DNA of 64,000 bases, from the NCBI RefSeq assembly GCF_011758805.1, contig NZ_JAANOW010000001.1, forward strand, positions 1,302,001-1,366,000, read 5' to 3'. The DNA is from Mycolicibacterium fluoranthenivorans (GTDB lineage: Bacteria; Actinomycetota; Actinomycetes; Mycobacteriales; Mycobacteriaceae). Positions within the stretch are counted from its first letter, which is position 1. Every line of letters begins with the position of its first letter. The translations under genes were made by a program, and so were the position numbers. Shown one piece after another: positions 58,234 through 64,000 of the stretch. The notes beneath the pieces are model-generated. The model was not told the DNA's origin. It searched no databases and was given only the letters and a program-made list of their open reading frames with translations.

Positions 58234-59474
58234 CACCGCGCACCATCGTCACCGTCGGCGCCGGACAAGCAGCCGCCGTCGCCGCCCGCAACCTGCGCAG
58301 GCAGGGGTTCGACGGCCGCATCATGCTCATCGGTGACGAACCACACGCGCCCTATCAGCGCCCGCCGCTGTCCAAGGAGTTCCTGGCAGGCACCGACACC
58401 GAGGCCGCCCTCTGGATTCTGCGCCCCAGCTGGATCGCCGACAACGACGTGGAGATCCTCACCGGAACGAGTGTGCTGCGGGTGGAGCCGGCGTCACGGA
58501 CCGTTGCGGTGGACAGCGGGGCCGATATCGAAGCCGACGCAGTGCTTTTCGCCACCGGAGGAACTCCGAGAACGCTGACCGTGCCCGGCCCGCGACCCGA
58601 TCTCGTGCACTACCTGCGCACGCTCGACGACGCCCTGCGGCTGGCCCCGGTGCTGGTGCCGGGGCGGCGGCTGGCCATCATCGGCGCGGGCTTCATCGGC
58701 CTGGAGATCGCGGCCACTGCGGCCGCCGCGGGTGTGTCGGTCACCGTGTTCGAGTCGGTACCGGTGCCGCTGGCCCGCATCCTCGGATCCGCCATGGGCG
58801 AGGCCGTCTGCCGGCTGCACCGCGACCACGGCGTGGACCTGCGCACAGGGGTGCGGTTGGCCGGCATCTGGACCACCGCCGACGGCGTGCTCATCGACAT
58901 CGCCGGTGCGGCAGAACCTTTCGAGGCCGACGCCGTCGTGATAGGTATCGGCATCACGCCGAACACGACCGTCGCCGAGGCGTCCGGGTTGGGTGTCGAC
59001 GACGGTATCGTGGTGGACGCGTCGGGCCGCACCAGCATCCCGGGCATCTTCGCGGCCGGCGATGTGGCACGCCGGTACTCCGAGCGGGCGGGCCGCCACG
59101 TTCGTCTGGAACATTTCGACAATGCCAGCAGACAGGGTGTCGCGGTGTCGAACGCGATACTCGGTCGCGACATGCCCTCGGATGACGCGCCGTGGTTCTG
59201 GTCGGACCAGCACGGGCACAACCTCCAATTCATCGGTGCGGCAACCGGAGATCCGGTGATCCGCGGTGATATCGGTGCACGGGACTTCACCGGCTTCTAC
59301 CTCGAAGGCGCCACCGTGCGGGGCGCCTTCGCCGTCGACCGTGGAGAGGACATCATGGCCGCGCGGGAGCTGCTGGGCCGCGAGGTCGAGGTGGCTGCCC
59401 TGCGCGACGAGAGCACCGATCTGTGGGACCTCGCCTACGCAGACATCGACGAAGAATCGCAGGTACAGCAATGA
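58230..59474 (+). CDS. FAD-dependent ferredoxin reductase
   Basis: A 414-residue NAD(P)H-ferredoxin reductase. It shows TVGAGQAAAVAARNLR (FAD), QRPPLSKEFL, LAIIGAGFIGLEIAATAAAAG (NAD) and GIFAAGDVA. It is related to the enzyme at 21361 but not a recent copy. Overlaps on both sides (ATGA with the Rieske gene and with the aldehyde dehydrogenase) show translational coupling. It should reduce the adjacent Rieske ferredoxin. Confidence 0.92.
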   Translation: MTPRTIVTVGAGQAAAVAARNLRRQGFDGRIMLIGDEPHAPYQRPPLSKEFLAGTDTEAALWILRPSWIADNDVEILTGTSVLRVEPASRTVAVDSGADIEADAVLFATGGTPRTLTVPGPRPDLVHYLRTLDDALRLAPVLVPGRRLAIIGAGFIGLEIAATAAAAGVSVTVFESVPVPLARILGSAMGEAVCRLHRDHGVDLRTGVRLAGIWTTADGVLIDIAGAAEPFEADAVVIGIGITPNTTVAEASGLGVDDGIVVDASGRTSIPGIFAAGDVARRYSERAGRHVRLEHFDNASRQGVAVSNAILGRDMPSDDAPWFWSDQHGHNLQFIGAATGDPVIRGDIGARDFTGFYLEGATVRGAFAVDRGEDIMAARELLGREVEVAALRDESTDLWDLAYADIDEESQVQQ

Positions 59475-60916
59475 CCTCAGGACTCAACTTCATCGGCGGC
59501 GCCTGGGTGCCCGCTCAGTCCGGAAACACCTTCACCCGGACCAATCCGGCCGACCCGACCGATCTCATCGGAACCTTCCCCGCCTCGGGGCCCGCCGATG
59601 TCGCCAACGCCGTCGATGGGTTGGCGAAGGCCGCGCCGGAGTGGGCCGCCACCCCACCCGAGCGACGCGCGGCGATCCTGGAATCGGCTGCGGCAGAGTT
59701 GGAGAGGCGCGGCCCTGAACTGATCGCCGAGCTGGTCCGGGAGGAGGGCAAGACTCTCGCCGAAGCGACTATGGAGGTCGGCCGCACACCGGCGAATCTG
59801 CGGTTCTACGCCGCCGAGGCGACCCGCAGCGGGGGAGTGACGCTGCCCGCGGCCGGTGACACCCTGGTGTACACGCTGCGCGAACCGGTCGGGGTCGTCG
59901 GTGCGATCACACCCTGGAACTTCCCGCTCAACATTCCCTCGCGCAAGCTCGGACCGGCACTGGCGGTCGGAAACCCGGTGCTGTTCAAGCCTTCCGAGCT
60001 CACTCCACTCATGGGGCAACGCCTCGTCGAGGCACTGCTGGCCGGCGGGCTGCCGCCCTCGGTGATCGCGCTCGTCCAGGGCGACGGGGTGGCCGGGGCC
60101 GCGGTGGCCGCCGACGAACGCATCGCGGCGGTCACGTTCACCGGTTCCACGGAAGTCGGCCGCGCCATCCACGGCCGGGTCGGACCGCACCGGCGGGTTC
60201 AGCTGGAGATGGGTGGCAAGAATCCGGTGCTCGTCGCCGACGATGCCGACCTGGACCGCGCGGCGGCGCTGATCGTCAAGGGCGCCTTCGGGTTGTCCGG
60301 TCAGGCCTGCACCGGCACCAGCCGGGTGATCGCCACCGATGCGGTGCACGACGAACTGGTCGAGCGCGTCGTCCGGCGCACCAACGCCCTGGTGGTCGGC
60401 CCGGGCGCGGTTGACGGTGTGGACATGGGCGCACTGGCGAGCGCGCAACAACTCGACAAGTTCGCGCACTATGTGGCGGTCGGGGTGGCCGAAGGTGCAC
60501 GGCTGCGGTGTGGGGGCACCACCGTGGATGTGGCGGCCAGTCCAGGTGGCCATTTCGTGCGGCCCGCCGTGTTCACCGATACCGAGCCCACGATGCGCAT
60601 CGTCACCGAAGAGGTGTTCGGCCCGCTGTTGGCCTTCCAGCGGGCGGGGTCACTGAACGAGGCGATCGAGCTGGCCAACGCGACCGAGTTCGGGCTGTCC
60701 GCGGCGATCGTCACCTCGGACCTGGTCACCGCGCAGCGGTTCGTGCGTGCGTCGCGGACCGGTCTGGTCAAGATCAACCAGCCGACCACCGGGATGGCGA
60801 TGAACGCACCGTTCGGCGGCTACAAGGCCTCGTCCACCGCGACGTTCAAGGAGCAGGCCGGGGCTTCGATGATGGAGTTCTATCTCGCCGAGAAGACCGT
60901 CTACCTCAACACCTGA
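59471..60916 (+). CDS. NAD(P)-dependent aldehyde dehydrogenase
   Basis: A 481-residue ALDH superfamily enzyme. GAITPWNFPLNIPSRKLGPAL and FTGSTEVGR bind the cofactor, LEMGGKNP holds the general-base Glu and GQACTGTSR the catalytic Cys. The sequence is closest in feel to semialdehyde dehydrogenases. ATG 59471 overlaps the reductase stop. It probably oxidises the aldehyde produced by the diiron oxygenase step. The actual aldehyde is not known. Confidence 0.92.
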   Translation: MTSGLNFIGGAWVPAQSGNTFTRTNPADPTDLIGTFPASGPADVANAVDGLAKAAPEWAATPPERRAAILESAAAELERRGPELIAELVREEGKTLAEATMEVGRTPANLRFYAAEATRSGGVTLPAAGDTLVYTLREPVGVVGAITPWNFPLNIPSRKLGPALAVGNPVLFKPSELTPLMGQRLVEALLAGGLPPSVIALVQGDGVAGAAVAADERIAAVTFTGSTEVGRAIHGRVGPHRRVQLEMGGKNPVLVADDADLDRAAALIVKGAFGLSGQACTGTSRVIATDAVHDELVERVVRRTNALVVGPGAVDGVDMGALASAQQLDKFAHYVAVGVAEGARLRCGGTTVDVAASPGGHFVRPAVFTDTEPTMRIVTEEVFGPLLAFQRAGSLNEAIELANATEFGLSAAIVTSDLVTAQRFVRASRTGLVKINQPTTGMAMNAPFGGYKASSTATFKEQAGASMMEFYLAEKTVYLNT

Positions 60917-60969
60917 CGCGCAGCGCCCTGAGACCACAGCCTGAGACCACAGAAAGACGGAGAACAACA

Positions 60970-61326
60970 ATGGATTTCGTTCGGGTAGCACGATCCGGGC
61001 AGGTGCCCGAGGGAATCGTGCGGCGGTTCTATTCCGGCGATCACGAGTTCGCGGTGGCACGGCTCAACGGCAAGGCATACGCCACCTCGAACTACTGCAC
61101 ACACCTGGACTGCCTGCTGTCCTCCGGCAAGCTGCGCGATGACGGTATCGGCTGCTCCTGCCACGGCAGCGCCTTCGATCTGGAGACCGGTGAGCCGATC
61201 AGCCCGCCGGCCACCGAGCCCATCAAGACCTTTCCGTGCGAGGAACGGGACGGTGAGATCTTCGTCGGCGTGGAGCCGGGCGAGATGCCTGCCGGCCCGA
61301 CCCGCCGGGCCCGCCGGGGCGCCTGA
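60970..61326 (+). CDS. Rieske [2Fe-2S] protein (high-potential, disulfide type)
   Basis: A 118-residue soluble Rieske protein. Ligands are Cys43 and His45 (CTHLDC) and Cys62 and His65 (CSCHGS); the extra Cys48 and Cys64 are where bc1-type Rieske proteins form a stabilising disulfide. It therefore differs in type from the first Rieske protein in the same operon. No membrane anchor or Tat signal is seen. Its stop overlaps the start of the gamma-glutamyltransferase-like gene. Confidence 0.88.
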   Translation: MDFVRVARSGQVPEGIVRRFYSGDHEFAVARLNGKAYATSNYCTHLDCLLSSGKLRDDGIGCSCHGSAFDLETGEPISPPATEPIKTFPCEERDGEIFVGVEPGEMPAGPTRRARRGA

Positions 61327-62930
61327 TGAGCACGGCGCCACGCCCGCCGGCGCTGTCGGTGGGCGGCATGGTCAGCAGCAGCCACCCGGCCGCCAGTCTG
61401 GCCGGTGCCCGGGTGCTGGCCGACGGCGGTAACGCCATCGACGCCACGCTGGCGATGGCCGGATTGACCTGGCTGACCCTGCCCGGCCAGTGCGGTATCG
61501 GCGGCGACGCCTTCGCCGTGGTGCGGGAACCCGACGGGCGGGTGTGGACCGTCAACGGATCCGGCTTCGGCCCCGACGGCGGAACCGCGGATTTCTATGC
61601 GGCGCTCGGCCTCAGCGCGATACCGATGGATGGCCCGCTGGCCGTCGCCGTGCCCGGCGCACCCGCCGCGCTGCGGGCACTCCACGGCGGCGGCGCCACG
61701 CGGTCGCTGCCGGAACTGTGGGAACCCGCGGCCCGCATCGCTGAGAACGGGCTGCCCTGCTCGGAGCGCGCCGCCGGCGATGTCCGCTCGGCTGCCCAGG
61801 CGGTCGCGGCAGACCCCGGCCTCTCGGAGATCTATGCGCCGCAAGGTGTTCCGGTGGCCGCCGGCCGCCGCCTCCCGCAGCCGGCACTGGCGGCAACCAT
61901 CCGAACGCTGGCGCACAACCCCGGCAGCTTCTACACCGGCGAGTTCGCAGAGCGGGCCGTGGCCGCGCTCCAAGCCGGTGGTGCGCCGTTCAGCGGCGAC
62001 GAATGGACCGCGGGGGCGCGGGTGACGCCCGAGCCTGCCCTCACCGGACGCTACGCCGGTATGGTGCTGCACCAGACCCCACTGCCGACACCCGGGTGGA
62101 TGGTGCTGCAGCAGGCAGCACTGTGCGACGGGGTGCTCGGTGCGACGGAGTGGCTGTCCGCGGCCGCGATCGACCGGCTGGCCCGCGCCGCCCGACTGTC
62201 CTTCGCCGACCGATTTGCGTTGTGCGGCAGCGATAACCGTCGCAACGGCGTCGATTACATCCTCAACGCGGAACGCCTGGACGTGCAACGCCGCGATCTC
62301 GACGGCCGCACCGAAGTGCGTGGCCGTATCGCGGTCGCGGCGGGGGACACCACCTCGACGGTGGCGGTCGACGCCGACGGGCGCGCGGTGAGCTTCATCC
62401 ACTCGCTGGCGTTCACCTTCGGAGCGAAACTCACCGTGCCCGGCACCGGCGTGGTGCTCAACAACCGGCTGGGCCGGGGCGCCTACCTGATATCAGGACA
62501 TCCCAACGAGGTGAAACCGCGCCGAAAACCGCTCCACACGCTCAACGCCTGGATCGTCACCGACGATGAGGGCGCCCTCGCACACGTCGGCAACACCCCG
62601 GGCGGCGACGGTCAGGTGCAATGGAACATGCAGCTGATCTCCCACGTGCTGGACCACGGGCGCAATCCCGCGGAGGCGGTGGCCGCCCCACGGTTCACGG
62701 TGTTTCCCGGCTCGGACGCCGACGTCATCGGTGCTCCCGAGGAGCTGCGTCTGGAACCCGGCGTGCCGGCCGGGGTGCGCGACCAATTGAGCGCGCTGGG
62801 ACATCGCGTGGTCGTCCAGCCGCGGTGGGGAGCGGGCGGCAGCGCGCAACTGATCTCGGTGGACGACCGTGGTGTGCTCAGCGGAGCCGCCGATCCCCGC
62901 CAGGAAGGCGTGGCGCTCGGTGTCGACTGA
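61326..62930 (+). CDS. Gamma-glutamyltransferase-family Ntn hydrolase
   Basis: A 534-residue protein of the GGT family, made as a proenzyme that cuts itself before a threonine. The likely site is Thr342 in GDTTSTVAVD; SSHPAASLAGARVLADGGNAIDA at the start and GGDGQVQWNMQLISHVLDHG near the end are typical. No signal peptide is present, so unlike classical GGT it should act in the cytoplasm. Cytoplasmic relatives include amidohydrolases such as oxamate amidohydrolase, so it may hydrolyse a gamma-glutamyl or other amide intermediate here. The gene overlaps its neighbours on both sides. Confidence 0.85.
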   Translation: MSTAPRPPALSVGGMVSSSHPAASLAGARVLADGGNAIDATLAMAGLTWLTLPGQCGIGGDAFAVVREPDGRVWTVNGSGFGPDGGTADFYAALGLSAIPMDGPLAVAVPGAPAALRALHGGGATRSLPELWEPAARIAENGLPCSERAAGDVRSAAQAVAADPGLSEIYAPQGVPVAAGRRLPQPALAATIRTLAHNPGSFYTGEFAERAVAALQAGGAPFSGDEWTAGARVTPEPALTGRYAGMVLHQTPLPTPGWMVLQQAALCDGVLGATEWLSAAAIDRLARAARLSFADRFALCGSDNRRNGVDYILNAERLDVQRRDLDGRTEVRGRIAVAAGDTTSTVAVDADGRAVSFIHSLAFTFGAKLTVPGTGVVLNNRLGRGAYLISGHPNEVKPRRKPLHTLNAWIVTDDEGALAHVGNTPGGDGQVQWNMQLISHVLDHGRNPAEAVAAPRFTVFPGSDADVIGAPEELRLEPGVPAGVRDQLSALGHRVVVQPRWGAGGSAQLISVDDRGVLSGAADPRQEGVALGVD

Positions 62931-63345
62931 GCGCGTGGCGCCGCTGCCACAGGGCGACTATGTACCCGCGGTCCTGCACGACGGTGTCATCCACACCGCG
63001 GGTATGACGCCACGACGGGACGGTGCGCTGCTCTACACCGGCATCGTCGGTGACACCGTCTCTCCCGAGGATGCGCGTGCCGCGGCCGGGCACGCAGCGG
63101 GCAATGCACTGGCCGCCGTACGCTCGGTGCTGCCCGAGCGCGCCGGGATACGTTGTCTGAAGATGACCGTCTTCATCGCCTGCGCGTCGACATTCACCCA
63201 GCTCAGCGCGGTTGCTGACGGCGCGTCAGCCGTGCTGGCCGCGGAACTGGGTGTCGGTGCACTGCCGGCGCGCAGCGCTGTCGGCGTCGCGTCTCTGCCG
63301 TCCGGAGCGCCCGTCGAGGTGGAACTGACCGCCGCCGTGGTGTGA
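62920..63345 (+). CDS. RidA/YjgF-family imine deaminase
   Basis: A 141-residue Rid protein. It retains the catalytic arginine (Arg118 in PARSAVGVASLPSG), which true deaminases of reactive enamines/imines need. GTG 62920 is preferred and overlaps the preceding gene by 11 bases. Its presence suggests that the pathway forms an unstable imine or enamine, in line with an amine substrate. It is the last gene of the catabolic operon. Confidence 0.83.
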   Translation: MSTERVAPLPQGDYVPAVLHDGVIHTAGMTPRRDGALLYTGIVGDTVSPEDARAAAGHAAGNALAAVRSVLPERAGIRCLKMTVFIACASTFTQLSAVADGASAVLAAELGVGALPARSAVGVASLPSGAPVEVELTAAVV

Positions 63346-63371
63346 CGGCGCAGCCCCGGCTGAGCTGGGAT

Positions 63372-63400
63372 TTGGCGCTGAGCAGCGCGTCCCCTAGACT
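63372..63400 (+). promoter_or_regulatory. Probable promoter of rplN-rplX
   Basis: TTGGCG, a 17-base spacer and TAGACT, then TCTAGGGGTTGCC. It gives the separated second half of the S10 gene set its own promoter. The -10 lies inside a palindrome (63391-63407). Confidence 0.62.
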
Positions 63401-63407
63401 CTAGGGG
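63391..63407. promoter_or_regulatory. Palindrome CCCCTAGA-C-TCTAGGGG over the rplN -10
   Basis: Two perfect 8-bp arms around one base span the -10 and the probable transcription start, so a bound protein would block initiation. Confidence 0.6.
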
Positions 63408-63521
63408 TTGCCGCGGGCAGACCTCGGTCATATTCCTATGACCCTGCGTGCCCTGCGGAAACAAGACCGCGCATGACCAGGTCGGTATCTGGCGTGCACA
63501 CAACCCAGGTCAGGAGATCGA

Positions 63522-63890
63522 GTGATTCAGCAGGAATCGCGGCTGAAGGTCGCCGACAACACGGGTGCCAAGGAGATCTTGTGCATCCGCGTGCTCGGTG
63601 GCTCGTCGCGGCGCTATGCCGGTATCGGCGACATCATCGTGGCGACCGTCAAGGACGCCATCCCCGGCGGCAACGTCAAACGTGGTGACGTCGTCAAGGC
63701 CGTCGTGGTGCGCACCGTCAAGGAGCGTCGCCGCGCCGACGGCAGCTACATCAAGTTCGACGAGAACGCCGCCGTCATCATCAAGAACGACAACGACCCC
63801 CGTGGCACCCGCATCTTCGGGCCGGTCGGTCGTGAGCTGCGTGAGAAGAAGTTCATGAAGATCGTTTCGCTTGCCCCGGAGGTGTTGTAA
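63522..63890 (+). CDS. rplN: 50S ribosomal protein L14
   Basis: A 122-residue L14 at the subunit interface. [28 protein letters not shown] and [33 protein letters not shown] are diagnostic. Start is GTG 63522. In most bacteria it follows rpsQ directly; here it begins a new transcription unit. Confidence 0.98.
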   Translation: MIQQESRLKVADNTGAKEILCIRVLGGSSRRYAGIGDIIVATVKDAIPGGNVKRGDVVKAVVVRTVKERRRADGSYIKFDENAAVIIKNDNDPRGTRIFGPVGRELREKKFMKIVSLAPEVL

Positions 63891-64000
63891 ATGAAGGTGC
63901 ACAAGGGCGACACCGTGCTCGTCATCTCCGGTAAGGACAAGGGCGCCAAGGGCAAGGTCCTCGAGGCCTACCCGACCCGCGACAAGGTTCTCGTCGAGGG
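63891..64000 (+). CDS. rplX: 50S ribosomal protein L24 (3' end cut by window)
   Basis: The first 36 residues ([21 protein letters not shown]...) show the KOW motif of L24, an assembly initiator of the 50S subunit. It starts right after the rplN stop and runs off the window end. Confidence 0.96.
   Translation, partial: MKVHKGDTVLVISGKDKGAKGKVLEAYPTRDKVLVE

Overview
The window is high-GC chromosomal DNA from a mycobacterium, most likely a rapid-growing Mycolicibacterium-type species. The grounds are the ribosomal str and S10 gene sets, a complete mycofactocin cluster, frequent GTG starts and ATGA overlaps, and a gene order that follows the fadE8-to-rplX stretch of M. tuberculosis (about Rv0672 to Rv0715, from memory), with large insertions. 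No tRNA, rRNA, CRISPR array or intact transposase gene was seen.

Layout: 1-3662 is a fatty-acid operon (FadE8-like acyl-CoA dehydrogenase cut by the window edge, two crotonases, a PaaX-type regulator). 3673-6380 holds small secreted proteins and lipoproteins (two DUF3060 proteins around a VanX-like dipeptidase, then two DUF3558-like lipoproteins), where M. tuberculosis carries mmpS5-mmpL5. A TetR gene precedes the str operon rpsL-rpsG-fusA-tuf (7358-11656). 11835-17743 contains a small secreted protein, an unusual two-headed histidine kinase with its LuxR-type regulator, a SHOCT protein and arginine deiminase. An SDR of the mycofactocin-coupled type, an arginine/ornithine catabolic set (rocD, amidinotransferase-fold hydrolase, divergent Lrp/AsnC regulator) and a ferredoxin reductase lead to the mycofactocin cluster mftR-A-B-C-D-E-F-G (22665-29813).

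Relics of an MFS transporter and a TetR regulator follow mftG, then a P450, a lipoprotein carboxylesterase with an in-frame 30-bp tandem repeat, a SnoaL-like protein and a thioesterase-fold protein. The S10 operon rpsJ to rpsQ (34627-39995) ends at a strong intrinsic terminator. Its expected continuation, rplN-rplX, resumes only at 63522. The 23.5 kb between carries: (a) a four-gene cellulose-synthase-like envelope polysaccharide operon with a BcsB-like protein, an exosortase-like protein, a processive GT2 and a GT-C-like membrane protein; (b) an arylsulfatase, an LpqN-like lipoprotein and the formylglycine-generating enzyme that should activate the sulfatase; (c) a catabolic-looking block with a permease, MFS transporter, PucR regulator, GlcG/HbpS-like protein, heme-oxygenase-like diiron protein, Rieske ferredoxin, ferredoxin reductase, aldehyde dehydrogenase, a second Rieske protein, a gamma-glutamyltransferase-family hydrolase and a RidA protein.

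Block (c) is the best candidate for an undescribed system: a diiron oxygenase with its own electron-transfer chain plus enzymes suited to degrading a nitrogen-containing compound. The polysaccharide operon and the two-headed kinase come next. All functional assignments rest on reading the sequence and on general family knowledge; no database search was run.
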